Positions 42,736 through 54,160 of a stretch of 64,000 nt of DNA are shown piece after piece; positions within the stretch are counted from its first letter, which is position 1, and the number at the start of each line of letters is the position of its first letter. This DNA comes from Toxonevra muliebris. Taxonomy: Eukaryota > Arthropoda > Insecta > Diptera > Pallopteridae. A program made the position numbers and the translations under genes. Where the stretch lies: contig CAVNUY010000007.1 of the NCBI GenBank assembly GCA_963691655.1, positions 62,001-126,000 on the forward strand, read 5' to 3'. A model generated the notes under the pieces. The model ran no database searches, was not told the origin of the DNA, and saw only the letters and a program-made list of their open reading frames with translations.

Positions 42736-43272
42736 ATAGGCCCCATCCGGTGTGGTTTAACAACGAATTACAAAAACTGAAAAATAAAAAGTCCCGCAGT
42801 TTTAAATTGTGTAAAAGGTCTGGAAATCAAATTGATTATTATCACTATTCCTCATTACGACGCAAATATCAGGTACTTTGTAACAAATGTTACCAAGGTT
42901 ATATTGAAAAAATCAAGTCGGATATTCATGTCGATGCTAAAGCTTTTTATGACTTTGTTAACACTAAACGTAAAAATGTTGGTTTTCCGTCCGCAATGAA
43001 ATATAAGGACCAAGTATCTGATCATGAAACTCTTGTGGCAAATATGTTTGCAAACTTTTTTAAATCAACTTATTCATTTGAAACTTTAAATAATAATAAC
43101 ATGTATAATTCTGATCCTGTCATGTATAACAACATTATGAGTCCGGTTATTCACCCTGAAGATGTTTTAGGACGTTTGAAGATTTTAAAAATCTCTTTTA
43201 CATACAATCCAGATGAAATTCCGAATAGTATACTAAAAACCACATATTTCATACTTATACATTGCTCGTAAC
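42736..43272 (+). pseudogene. CR1-like LINE, endonuclease-RT linker, out of order
   Basis: It encodes WFNNELQKLKNKKSRSFKLC, YYHYSSLRRKYQVLCNKCYQ, DAKAFYDFVNTKRKNVGFPS, ANMFANFFKSTYSFETL and NPDEIPNSILKT. This segment belongs upstream of the RT blocks, yet it follows an RT fragment with no gap. Two truncated copies joined head to tail, or a rearrangement, would explain this. It is open over about 170 codons. Confidence 0.85.
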
Positions 43273-43459
43273 CTACCTGCTCAATGTATTTGAATTCCGA
43301 AATCAAAAGTAGAAAGTCTAGTGAAAATGTGAGTTGTGCGCATGCGCACGTTTTATATGTATTAGTATATATGTGTATTTGATAACTAAAACATACAAAC
43401 AATTGTCAAATGACTTCAGGGGCGGATGCAGAATAAAAACTTGGGCCACTTGTTTACCA

Positions 43460-43781
43460 GTGGCACGAGCTGTTCAAAAGAGGTCGTGAGTCAATCGAAG
43501 ATGATGAACGCAGTGGCAGACCATCGACATCGAAAACCGTCGACAACGTTGATAAAGTAAAATAAATTTTGGTCAATAACCGCAAATTAACCATCAGAGA
43601 GTATTATTTGGGCGTTATGAAACGTTTGCGTGAAGCAATTCGCAGAAAGAGACCAGAATTGTGGACAGAAAACTCGTGGATTTTGCACCATGATAACGCA
43701 CCGTCGCACAGTGCCATCATTATTTGTAATTTTTTGATGAAAAATGCAACAATTACCATCCAACAGCCACTACTTTATTAG
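43460..43781 (+). pseudogene. Mariner transposase, internally deleted
   Basis: The plus strand reads ELFKRGRESIEDDERSGRPS then TSKTVDNVDKVK, a stop, and ILVNNRKLTIRE, which is the typical mariner N-terminal DNA-binding part. It then jumps to MKRLREAIRRKRPELWTENS and WILHHDNAPSHSA, the second catalytic Asp motif of mariner. The first Asp region (normally between) and the third catalytic residue are missing. Terminal repeats were not found. Confidence 0.85.
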
Positions 43782-44081
43782 GGGACAATATAGATTTAGA
43801 TGAATAAACTAGTATTTTTAATTTTCTGAATAAATTCCGGAAACTTTTTGATGAAGGTGGTATGGCATAAATTATAATTTTTTTTTTCATTTTAAATAAC
43901 AAATATTTATTTTATTGATGATATACAAATTAATTAATATATATACTTTGAAAATTTCATACATTTTGATGGTTAGCCGTGAATAAAAAAAGATACTTCA
44001 AAGGGACCAAAAATTAACCCCCCTGCGACCTATTAGATCTATTATGCCTCTTCATAGATTAGTAGCAGTACTTCCATTTGT

Positions 44082-45480
44082 TCAACATTCAATCAAAATT
44101 TCGGTATTGATCCTACTTCTATAGAGCACATATTGACGTCTAGTAATTGATGGTCGACCAGATGCCTTCTTTGAATATGCATAAATGCAGGGGGCTGTTG
44201 TAAGATGTGCTTCGCAGATTCCTTGCCTTCTCTGTAAAAAAATAATTATTAAAAAGAATTCCCAATTTTGTAAGGTGATAGTTCTAATTTCTGTAATGAT
44301 TCTTAGATTATTCTTCGCCATGCTCACCACACATTCCTTCAAGTGTTTTAGAGTACACCAGTTTATCAGCAACTTTATTCCCTTCAAACCCAATGTGATC
44401 CGGAACCCATCAGTAGTTTTGAAATTACCTGGTGATATTTGAGTTCCTTGATAACCGCTTGACTTTCGGTTTGGGTCTGGTAACCACCCTTAGGATTCGT
44501 ATCTGTAGTGCTTTGCGATTTTAAAAAGGTATTTATTCTGTTTGCAACCATAATCAAATTTAACAAAACATAGCTGTCAATTCTTAAAGTATATGGGTTA
44601 TTAACTTTTTCAATAACCATTATGCAACTGGAGTTATGGCCAGTTTACCAGTTTATCAATTTTTTTTTTAACTTCCTCTAGTAGTTTCCTTGATACCATA
44701 TTGTCATATCTTTTAATATTTTCACACGTGTTCTCATTATGTATTTTCGTATTTTGAATTTTACTCAATTTTGGTTTTCCTGAAATTGGCTTAACATCTT
44801 GTTAATAGTATCCACTGCCACAAATATAATGAAAAGTGAATGCTATAACATTAGAACTTCCTTTGCTATCTTCCAATTATTTCTACTGATCCTACCCAAT
44901 CGTTCTATATGTTCCGGTCCTGTAAAACTTTCATCGTGCTTTTTCAGGTTGGCGCAAGATATGCTGCTACCACTGGCCAGTACTTTGTAAAGTCTTGATG
45001 TCTCGGTGGTGAGTTCTATATTTTCACAGAAATTACTAAAGCTAACTCGTTTTGCTTCCCTAATCTTTTTATTATAAGTGGTTAGAGTTATTTTATATTC
45101 TGACCAGTCCCCAGCTCTGATATTATTGCCCAACCTTTGACGAGTTTTATTTAGACTTAGATTTTATAGATACTGATCCCAATTTGTTATCTTGGGATTC
45201 CTCAAGATTCTATTTATTGGCGGAGTACCTTCCATATCAAATCTTATAATTCTGTGATCTGACTTAGAAGGTTCATCAGAAACCACCCAATTCTAGACCA
45301 GTCCGCTCATCAGAGTATTTTCTACCTATAGTTATGTCTAGAACCTCTTTCGCGCACTGGTACAAATGTTGGTATATTCCCCACATTAAAAATTTCTAAC
45401 TTATTGCTAAGGATAAATTCAAGAATGTACTCACCTCTTCGGTTGGTATTCGAGCTCCCCTAAACCTCATTGTGTGCGTT
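44082..45480 (-). pseudogene. I/R1-type LINE relic, minus strand
   Basis: Reading the minus strand: the endonuclease end (RGEYILEFILSNKLEIFNVG then NIPTF, about 45430-45370), linker YNKKIREAKRVSFSNFCENI with SRLYKVLASGSSISCANLKK (45080-44930), then with RT missing an RNase H-like stretch (SQSTTDTNPKGGYQTQTESQ, VIKELKYHQ; 44540-44440) and a poorly preserved tail to 44082. The AKRxSFxxFCExI linker is typical of I/R1/Loa-type elements. Several frame shifts are present. Confidence 0.65.
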
Positions 45481-45489
45481 TGCATCGCT

Positions 45490-46410
45490 TCTTCCTGTTA
45501 CAGTATCGGACCAGTTTAGCGACAAGCTCAGGTGGTGCAAGCGCGTTGCACAGTGTAATGAAGGTGGAAACATTTCAAAAAAGTCAAGTTCAAATATTGA
45601 TAATATTTGAATGCAGTTCAATTGTAAATACTTCAATTAGATGAGCTTAAAAAAGATTTTGGAAATTACTTTTATTTTGCAATAAAAAAACGTATTGAAA
45701 GTCGAGCATTTGCAACAATGACATTTTTTGGCAGCAAAGACTACTTTGGTAGGTTCACTTCTAACTCCTGTAACTTTTTAATTTTAAATATTTTAAATAT
45801 AATGAAATTTTTTCACAATGTTATTTGTACTATTCTTTAAGGGCATACCCAATTTTGATGTATTTTCATTTTTCGTTTTGAAGTACCATTACTTAAAAAA
45901 TCGCCATCTTAAAACACAAAAAAATAAAACCTCAAAGTTTAAAGAGCTTTTAAAAAAATCGTCAAAAAACGTCCTCTCTAATTTTAACTTATTGCTTTCA
46001 AGAAATATCTCTACAATTATACAAAAAAAAATTCAGCTGCATATGCTTGTATATTACTTTCGAAGCAAGACACAAGGAGTTTAGAAAGTGTCGATTAGAA
46101 AATACAAGAAAAACTTCTAGAGAAGCGTGTAATAGGTGTACTATCTTCTGAGCCATTTATTTCTGCTGAATGAATAACTAGAAGTAACAAACAAATGAAC
46201 GAAAAAGATATTAGTCAGTTCATTTTCTTAGAACCAGAAAATAGTGGTCAAGATATAGATTCAGAAATTGTTCTCTCATCTGTTTCGTCGTCAGACTATA
46301 AAGGAGGAAATGAAAGCGAATAAATTTTAAGCAATTTATTTCATTTTAGTAGAAATTATAAGTTAATATATTTAAAAAATTGTATTAATGAGTGAAATAA
46401 AATATTTATG
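45490..46410. other. Unassigned sequence
   Basis: Short frames only, such as 46195-46323 on the plus strand (MNERDISQFIFLEPENSGQD), acidic and Ser-rich like a transposase N-terminus but not followed by a domain. No repeats are recognised before the Tc1 end. Confidence 0.4.
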
Positions 46411-46664
46411 TATACTGTCGGACAAAATAAAGTGCAAATCCTTTATGCCGAAATAAGTTTGAATATTTTGTATTTAATTAATAGTTGCATCCCTGTTAAA
46501 TATTATTTTCTAATTGGGGAATTCGCCAAAAGTGTGCGAATGAAAAAAAAATATATATATATACTTATGATCATTTTAAGTTATGCGTGCAAAGAGTAGT
46601 GTTGCCGGTTTCATTGTTGGACAAAATAAAGTGCAAAGTACAATCTTGCTGAGAATAATTAAAT

Positions 46665-47756
46665 AATTTTTTCTATCTCTCATTAATCTACACCAAAAAT
46701 ATAAAGGTAATGAATTTTTATTTATTAAAATAGTGCTTACATAAAAATAATGAGAATGTGTATTAACAGATTGTGAAGATTTGCAAAATGAAGCCCTTGT
46801 CGAAAGATGTCAAGGATATGCTTATTGAGGACCGTAATAATAGTAATGGATACAAAGAACTAGCTGCAAAATACAAAATATCAATATTTGGGGCCAGAAA
46901 AATTGTCGAAAAGCATCGAATTTTGGGAACGACTGAAAGTTTAAAAAAATCGTGCGGAAGACAACGTAAGACAACAGCACAAGATGGCAGGCAAATTTTA
47001 GTTCTGGCCAAAAAATGTCATTTAAATTCAGCAAGAGAAATAAAAGAGTTAATAAATGTGGATATTTCTTCATGAACTGTACAAAGGAGGCTCAACGAAC
47101 AAGGAATAAAGAGTTTCTATGCGAAGAAAAAGCCTCTCCTTCGTCCTGCAAGTATAAAGAAACGGCTTGATTTTGCAAAAAAGTATATTTCTATGCCAGA
47201 ATCCTTCTGGAATTTTTTCTATCTCTCATTAATCTACACCAAAAATATAAAGGTAATGAATTTTTATTTATTAAAATAGTGCTTACATAAAAATAATGAG
47301 AATGTGTATTAACAGATTGTGAAGATTTGCAAAATGAAGCCCTTGTCGAAAGATGTCAAGGATATGCTTATTGGGGACCGTAATAATGGTAATGGATACA
47401 AAGAACTAGCTGCAAAATACAAAATATCAATATCTGGGGCCAGAAAAATTGTCGAAAAGCATCGAATTTTGGGAACGACTGAAAGTTTAAAAAAATCGTG
47501 CGGAAGACAACGTAAGACAACAGCACAAGATGGCAGGCAAATTTTAGTTCTGGCCAAAAAATGCTCTTTAAATTCAGCAAGAGAAATAAAAGAGTTAATA
47601 AATGTGGATATTTCTTCACGAACTGTACAAAGGAGGCTCAACGAACAAGGAATAAAGAGTTTCTATGCGAAGAAAAAGCCTCTCCTTCGTCCTGCAAGTA
47701 TAAAGAAATGGCTTGATTTTGCTAAAAAGTATATTTCTATGCCAGAATCCTTCTGG
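46665..47756 (+). repeat. 546-bp tandem duplication inside the Tc1 element
   Basis: Units 46665-47210 and 47211-47756 cover the promoter-proximal non-coding part and the first ~145 transposase codons. They differ by only a few bases, so the duplication is recent relative to the element's other damage. Unit 1 has a stop (TGA at 47073) where unit 2 has CGA. Confidence 0.95.
46773..47072 (+). pseudogene. Tc1 transposase N-terminus, duplicated broken copy
   Basis: MKPLSKDVKDMLIEDRNNSN and YKISIFGARKIVEKHRILGT give the first helix-turn-helix, and CGRQRKTTAQDGRQILVLAK the linker and second DNA-binding part. It ends at a TGA after INVDISS. The next unit carries the same coding region with a Ser for Phe in ISISGARK and reads further. 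Confidence 0.9.
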
Positions 47757-48264
47757 AATCGCATTATTTGGTCTGATGAGTCTAAATTCGAATTAAAAAA
47801 ACTCAAAAAGACGAAAGCGAGTATGGTGTGAGCCTTCGCAGAGACTGAAGTCAAAAAATGTTGCGCACACAGTTAAACACGGTGGAGGCTCTCTGATGGT
47901 GTGGGGATGTTTTTCGTCAAGTGGTGTAGGACAAATCGTCAAAATAGATACCAAAATGACTGGAGAGCATTATGTCAACATTTTGATGGAAAACCTAGAA
48001 AGAAGTGCCAAAGAAATGTGTTTGGGTGATTTTATATTTCAACAGGATAATGATCCCAAGCACACGTGCAAGATCGCAACTAAATATTTTGATGAAAATG
48101 GAATTGAAAAATTAGAATGGCCTCCGCAATCTCCGGATCTAAATCCGATTGGGCATTTGCGGACCATTTTAGATGATAAAATCCCATTTAACTTGCGTAG
48201 TGACCTAAAATCGTTTTGGGAAAGCATACAAAAGGAGTGGAAAGAAATATCGAAGGATACTTAA
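47319..48264 (+). pseudogene. Tc1 transposase, frameshifted and missing the catalytic Glu
   Basis: The likely start is Met at 47319 or 47334 (MKPLSKDV). It has paired helix-turn-helix regions (to about residue 110), then LDFAKKYISMPESFWNRIIW and SDESKF with the first catalytic Asp. A one-base shift near 47810 stops the frame at 47829, while the next frame continues VKHGGGSLMVWGCFSSSGVG, IFQQDNDPKHTC (second Asp) and PPQSPDLNPIGHLRTILDD. In Tc1 proteins the last motif is NPIEHL, so the third acidic residue is Gly here. The enzyme is inactive by two independent lesions. Confidence 0.92.
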
Positions 48265-48609
48265 AAAAATATAGCAACCAGTATTCCAAACAGATTGGCT
48301 GAGGTAATTAGAAATAAAGGAGGTCATACTAAATACTAATTTAACCACATTGTTTTTTTTTTTAATAATTGTAGTTGAACATTTTAGTTTGCACTTTATT
48401 TTGTCTAATATAATTCGACAATGATATACTACTTTTATCCTTGTATTATATTTCAGCGACTGAATTCCTATTTTTTTTTTTTTAATTTATGTTAATGGAG
48501 TAAATACACTATTTCTGTTTTTTTTTAATAAAAAAATATGGAAAAAATTTTAAGCTACATTGAATTTTTTTATTCCACTTTGCACTTTATTTTGTCCGAC
48601 AGTGTATAT

Positions 48610-49039
48610 TACATCAATTGAATGAATTACATAAAAATCATAATCGATTTGGATAATTTTTATAAATTGTTATCGTATTCCAATTTTCAAGGCATGAGTC
48701 TGGGTTCTACGACAATTTTGCGTCAAAAAACTGATTTAGGCGCTTGTTTTGTATGGGATGTGCCACGACGATAATTCCAATCTTGACCATTTTTATTTTA
48801 AGAAATGCTTACAGTATCAGTAGCCACTGCACAAAAATTTATTACTCCAAAAGTTTTTGAGATATTGTCATTTTTTGATTCAGCTTACATGGGAAGTGGG
48901 CGTGTCCGTTAACCGATTTAGTTGGAATTCGCAAAATTTCTTAATATTTACCTAAAAATTATCTGCGCTAAATTTCATTGGCCTACCACTACTCCTTCTA
49001 TTCTTGTCCACCTATTGTATGGAGACGCTACACTGTACG
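48610..49039. other. Unassigned non-coding sequence
   Basis: It contains words such as TTTTGTATGGGATGTGCCAC resembling TTTTGTATGGGAGGTGCCAC near the Helitron 5' end (30495). It may be a relic of the same or another repeat. No gene. Confidence 0.4.
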
Positions 49040-49059
49040 TCATCTCCTGGAAAATATTC

Positions 49060-49400
49060 TGCAGCTACCTATGCCCAAAATGATCCATTACGTTGCATGT
49101 GCAATGATTTCAACAACCAACATGGCTTATTTGATATAACTGATTCCTTATTTTCTATAAAACAAGCAATTTTAAATTCCCTATATGATTAAACAGCTGA
49201 TGATTCTAATCTGTAGCTGTTTGAAAACCATTGTGATATATTACTTCACCCATTCACGAGTTGCGTTACACAGGCAGTCCGGGCTGTTTCTGTTTTCGGT
49301 CACCGATCCGTTCGCTTTGCGGATGTGCCCCTCGGTCGGGTGGGCGGGTAAGTGGGTCCGCTGGGATTCGTTCGTTACCACTACGTCGTGTGTTGTCCCA
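49060..49400 (+). pseudogene. CR1-like LINE, 5'-truncated 3' end copy
   Basis: It encodes YAQNDPLRCMCNDFNNQHGL then FDITDSLFSIKQAILNSL and a stop at 49190-49192, matching the C-terminus at 40300-40440. The family 3' UTR follows (49196-49400). Severe 5' truncation is typical of LINE insertion. Confidence 0.9.
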
Positions 49401-49429
49401 TTGCTGTTCATTGGGATCTTCTTATTAAT

Positions 49430-50330
49430 ATACAAGCTCTCGGATTTTCACACCTAACATCCCAGATTAACTGTGTATGTTTTACAGCCAAACCTTTAAT
49501 TTGACCCCTGAGAGCCCAGGGTTCCTGGACCAGCACTATGCCCAGTTTTGAACTGAGCTTCGCCGAAGCGGCCTTCGCATGGTGGAGATTAATTTGAACT
49601 TTGTCTTCAAAGTATTTAATTACTTAAAACAAATTGATAAAAAGTTTGTTCAACAACAAATACATACTTTCAGGCATTCAACCTCTCCAGCTTCATAAAA
49701 CACCGTACATTAAATTTTTTAGGGGTTTGAAATCAGATTTATGCTTTTTATATCACAATTTATCAATCACAATTTCTTTTAAATCAATCAAAAATTTGGG
49801 AACTAGAGGGTTAAATTAGCAACACAACCTTTCACTTCTTTTGTGTGTATTTATTCCTTATCTTGTCTGCTCTGGTATTTTGTACACCTTTGATGCTTTG
49901 TAGCATGGCCCAGTTTCACTTCTTCAAGTGTAAGTTCTAAGGACGTGCTGCATATTATTCGTTTTTTTTTTTTTGGCATGGCAACCGCTTGCAAACTTCA
50001 TAAAGCTGTTGAAATAAAATAGCACTTCATTACCTAATTATGGTTGTTAATTACGGTATATAGCACGGAATTATCAAAGTTGGGATATATTGTGAATCTT
50101 TTTCCGTCCTATGTGATTCTACTCCAAGCGCCAATTAGAAAAATAGATTTAAATGAAAATACATTTACTTATCCACTTTTTTTGAAATGCTGACGTTATA
50201 TATCCGTAAATTTAATAAAATTCCAAAATATAAGTGATTTAGAAAGGAGACATTCTATAATTTTTCTTCGTATAATCTGCGTCATTTTCTGGCCAACGAC
50301 GATCACAAATGAAAATCTGCTGCTCCTTTC
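49430..50330. other. Unassigned sequence
   Basis: No coding motifs, tandem repeats or inverted ends were recognised. There are short T-runs at 49962-49973. Confidence 0.4.
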
Positions 50331-50336
50331 CAATAG

Positions 50337-50612
50337 CGAGCCTATCAGCACCGAAATCAAACGACGCAAGTGGAACTGGATAGATCACACTCTGGCAGAG
50401 AGGATAACAACATAGCGAAGATGGCCTTTCAATGGAACCCACATGGCATCCGGCAAGCAGGACAACCACGTAAAACCTGGATACGCACTGTCCATGCCGA
50501 AAGCCGCTCCAGAGCCACTTGGAATGAAATCAGGCGCCTGGCAGCTGACAGAAGCCGTTGGAGAGATTTTGTTTTTGCCCTATGCTCCGATTGGGAGCGT
50601 TACTTGGTTTAT
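50337..50612 (+). pseudogene. LINE reverse transcriptase C-terminal tail
   Basis: The plus strand reads STEIKRRKWNWIDHTL, then after a small frame change DNNIAKMAFQWNPHGIRQAG, QPRKTWIRTVHAESRSR and IRRLAADRSRWRDFVFALCS. The words RRKWxWIxHTLR, WNPxGxRxxGRPxxTW and LAxDRxxWRxxVxALC form a well-known conserved tail of non-LTR retrotransposon proteins. It is a different family from the CR1-like copies nearby. Confidence 0.8.
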
Positions 50613-50779
50613 TTTAATTGTATTTTTTTAATTAAGCTAGCATTAATATAATTTCAATGTACCAAGTTTCAGGAATATAATAAATAATATAATATATTTA
50701 TGGTTCATATTATTTACCAGAATAAAGATCTTCACAACTTTTAAACAAAATAAGTAAGAGAATAACAAATCTAAATGTT

Positions 50780-51737
50780 ATATATATTTGCTAATTGCAA
50801 ATATCAGTACATCAGGTGTATCTTCTGAAGCGATGACGTAGCAAGCGGAGCCCTTTCTTCCAATTATTCGGTAAGGTCTATCTCGACGAGGTACAAATTT
50901 TGAAGTTACTCCTTAATTTTCTTTACTTAGGATGTGTGTTGCAACTAATACTCGATTTCCAATACTAAATATGTTTTGCAGTTTCCTTTTTGAATCGGTA
51001 TAAAGTTTGTTTTTATCTTGCATGCGTTCCTCGTTTTCGCGAGCTATCTTTAATACATCGACAAGTTTAAGTAAATGCGGTGTTATTTGTGGAATAAAGT
51101 TTTCTGATTTTATAATTGCTTTCAGGTCTTGATGTGCTTCCAAAGGTGTTCGTAATTCACGCCCAAATGTCAAATACGCTGCTGAATAGCCCGTGCTCTC
51201 GCATTTCGATGTGTTCATTGCGAATCTAATTGCTGGTAATTTAGAACTCCAGTTATTATGTTCTCGACCAACGTAAATGGAAAGTAAAGTTTTTATATCT
51301 CTATTTTTTCTTTCCACTGGATTAGACTCTGGATGATAAACTGGTATAAAGCTTTGTTTTATATTTAAACAATATGTAAGCTTTTGCATTATCGATGATA
51401 TGAATTGAGCACCATTATCACTATGTAGGCACCTTGGAATTCCATATCTTAAAAATACTTCGTGTAGCAAAATTGTGGCACAATCTTGTGCTGATGCCTT
51501 TTCCATTGGAAATAATTCAGTCCATCTACTACACAAATCTTCAACAACCAATATCCATTGATGATTGTCTTTTGTTCGAGGTAGTGGGCCGAACAATTCG
51601 ACTGCAACAATTTCAAAACGCTGATTGCTTGAAACTGTTTGCATAAAACCAGTAGGTTTCTTATTAGAGGGTTTATATTTTTTTAATACTGCCCCGATAG
51701 CATAATTGCTTGCATCCGTTTTTAAGAAGAATGGCAA
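50780..51737 (-). pseudogene. Ty3/Gypsy RNase H start fused to integrase
   Basis: The minus-strand frame from 51737 starts FLKTDASNYAIGAVLKK, the RNase H beginning with its Asp, and after about 20 residues joins the integrase core: VAVELFGPLPRTKDNHQWIL (first acidic residue is Glu, usually Asp), HSDNGAQFISSIMQKL (second Asp) and YHPESNPVERKNRDIK (Glu). Most of RNase H and the integrase zinc domain are deleted, in frame. The frame stops at 50913, but the same frame resumes as GVTSKFVPRRDRPYRIIGRK, SACYVIASEDTPDVL to about 50780, the C-terminal integrase tail. No LTR is identified to its left. Confidence 0.9.
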
Positions 51738-51792
51738 ATTTTCATCAACTTGTCTTAAAATCGGCGACGATGTTAAAAGCTGTTTAAGCTTG

Positions 51793-52640
51793 TCAAACCA
51801 TGGAATATTCTGTTGTTAATATATGACCTAAATATTTAACTTTAGGCACACAAAAACTGCATTTCTTTCTATTCAAATGAATACCAAACTCTTTCAATCT
51901 TTTAAATGTTTGCTCAATATCTTCAATGTGTGTTTCAAAATTTTGAGAGCATATTATAATGTCATCTAAATATGCTAAAATCAAAATATTAGGTAGCTTA
52001 GGGTGACACTTGTCAATTAAACGTTGAAAAGTTGCGGGTGCATTTTTTAATCCAAAAGGCATTCTATTAAAAACAAACGGTGCTGTAAACACAGTTTTCA
52101 ATTGATCTTTATCTGCAACTTTAATCTGCCAATAACCTGATTTTAAGTCCAACGTTGCCATAAAAGGGGTTGATTTAGCCGCATGTAATAGATCATCAAT
52201 CCGTGGTAGCGGATATGTATCTGTGACAGTTATTGCATTTAATCCACGATAGTCTACACAAATACGCAACTCACCATTTTTCTTCGGAACTATAACAACA
52301 GGAAATACCCAAGGTGACTCCTTTTCAACAATGATACCTTTGTTTAACATATCATCAATTTCCTCTTTAAGCTTTTGGTTAATTTTTGGTGATAGCAATA
52401 GGTATGTGAGTTCCCGTGTCAATTGAATGCTCCACATAAGGTATTGGTACTGTAATATCTTCAAATATGTCTGATTTTGTAAGAAGTAAATTTTCCAGCT
52501 TTTGTTTATCTTCATCGTTGAGATGTGGTGCTTCGTCAGCTCGCAAACGTATGTCAATAGAGTTCAACCAAATGGAATCTCTATTTTGAATGTTTCTTTC
52601 TTTATGTTCAATTTTTTTCAAAGGTGGAAACAATTCCATT
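51793..52640 (-). pseudogene. Ty3/Gypsy reverse transcriptase
   Basis: The first segment, at 52640-52380, ends VEHSIDTGTHIPIAI (the protein part preceding RT). A frame change then leads into KEEIDDMLNKGIIVEKESPW, VPKKNGELRICVDYRGLNAI, YPLPRIDDLLHAAK, FMATLDLKSGYWQIKV, NRMPFGLKNAPATFQRLIDK and AYLDDIIICSQ (catalytic YLDD intact), then KKCSFCVPKVKYLGHI. All RT blocks are present and open over about 200 codons. The C-terminal end is broken at 51793, just before the RNase H piece. Confidence 0.92.
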
Positions 52641-52753
52641 ACATCAGGTATGTCAAAATCTATTGGTATTGAATCTCCAAATATTTCATTTATACCTTTT
52701 GGTGAATAAGTGTTAGATGGTGTACGTGGTATGATATTATTACTTTCTATGTT

Positions 52754-54160
52754 TTATTTTTCAAAATGTGATAAAAAAGATTGTATGGTTTCTTGCTGGT
52801 TTGAGGAATCTTCAACAATATCAATATTATGTATAGCAACTGATTCTTGCATTTTGAAATCAAAAACTTTTTTAGGTTGATCTTTAAAGTGCCAGTTTCT
52901 TTGTGCCAAATCCAACACAATTCCACATTGTTCCAAAAAATCAATGCCTAAAAGAGTACGATTATTTTGTGCACTAGGCAAACCAATAAATCGAATTCGT
53001 TTAAATCGATTTCCGATTATGATGTCCACGATAGTAGAATAAACTACTTCTTGGCGTGGTATTCCATCTGCGAGTATTACTTCAGCTAAAACTTTTTCTA
53101 ATACAACATTCTTCTGTTTTAGTTTTTGAAACAATTGAAAACCTGCTACACTTGTACGAGCAGCAGTGTCGAAATATGCTTCCCCGTTTAGACCATTCAC
53201 ATTTATATTTACAGTGGGGACATTTCTTCCAATTACAGTTGTATAAACCGCGTTAAAATCTAATTGCTTCGGGCTTATTATGTCATTTTTACCATTGCAG
53301 TTTGGACAATTTGAACGATAATATCCTGCTGATCCACAGCCGTAACAACTGATTGCTGTTTCAGGTAATTTCGACTTAGCCTTTCGATCTGCTTCAATTT
53401 TCTTATAACACTCTTCTGCAGAATGATTTTTCTTCCTACAGTAAGAGCACCGAACACCGACCCTTGTTTGGCTTTCAGTATATATAGTTACAGATAGCTT
53501 TTTTTCATTTATTAAAGCTTCAACATCCCTGGACCTATGTAGTAGGTCTTGAAAGGTTCGAATGCTTTCTCTAGATACCTTTTCACCAATTTGAAGACAT
53601 AACTGAGAGTAAACCATATTTAGCATGGCATTTTCCGGCAAAATTTCGGATAGTTGTGCAAGAAGTTTACGTTTTCTACGAATAAAATTGTCTGTTGATT
53701 CAAATGGTTTTTGGTTTCCTTGAAAAATTTTAATAAAGATTCTTGGTTCTGGTGGAGCAAAAGCTTTCCTCAACAAATCTACGGCTTCATTAAAACTATT
53801 TGCCTCGTGCTTTACTCCTTGATACCAAGAAGCTGCATACCCTTCTAGAAGTAATGGAAAACTAGATAAAGCGTGATGATCAGAGATACACTCCGCTTCT
53901 TTGTAGACAAGTATCGTAGCAATAAAATCCTCAACTTTTACATTATTACGTCCGCCATTAAAACGTGCATTGCAAGTACTAAAAGTTGAGTGGGAATTAT
54001 GAGAAACATTTAGAGTGGATAGTAGTTGATTAAATTGGCTCTCAGAAAGACTAATGCTAACTGGGCCATTATGATCGCTATTAAATGATTGTGACGCGCT
54101 GTCATTTTGTACGCGCTGACGTATTGCCGACGAATTACGTGGACTCCTTTGCTCCTTTTA
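52754..54160 (-). CDS. Ty3/Gypsy Gag-protease ORF
   Basis: It is open on the minus strand from the stop just before 54160 to 52754, about 465 codons, with no ATG near its start, so initiation is unclear. Gag: SISLSESQFNQLLSTLNVSH, EDFIATILVYKEAECIS, LLLEGYAASWYQGVKHEANS, RESIRTFQDLLHRSRDVEAL. Cys-rich part: CSYCRKKNHSAEEC and CYGCGSAGYYRSNCPNC (the second lacks the usual Gly-His, a form I associate with CsRn1-type Gypsy elements). Protease: GEAYFDTAARTSVAGFQL (the active-site word is DTAA, usual DTGA or DSGA) and RTLLGIDFLEQCGIVLD. It looks coding-competent apart from the start. Confidence 0.88.

Larger units (their letters stand above)
46413..48604 (+). mobile_element. Tc1-type transposon with double direct repeats in each end
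   Basis: Outer ends ACTGTCGGACAAAATAAAGT and on (46414-46438) and their inverse (48579-48603) are flanked by TA (46411-46412, 48605-48606). Inner copies of the same motif, GGACAAAATAAAGTGCAAA (46619-46637) and its inverse TTTGCACTTTATTTTGTC (48388-48405), give the IR/DR arrangement known from Sleeping Beauty-like Tc1 elements. Inside is a broken transposase and a 546-bp tandem duplication. It is 2.19 kb long. Confidence 0.93.

Noticed and set aside
44185..44442. Plus-strand ORF antisense to the I/R1-type LINE
   Set aside because: The LINE motifs are on the minus strand, so this is a shadow frame.
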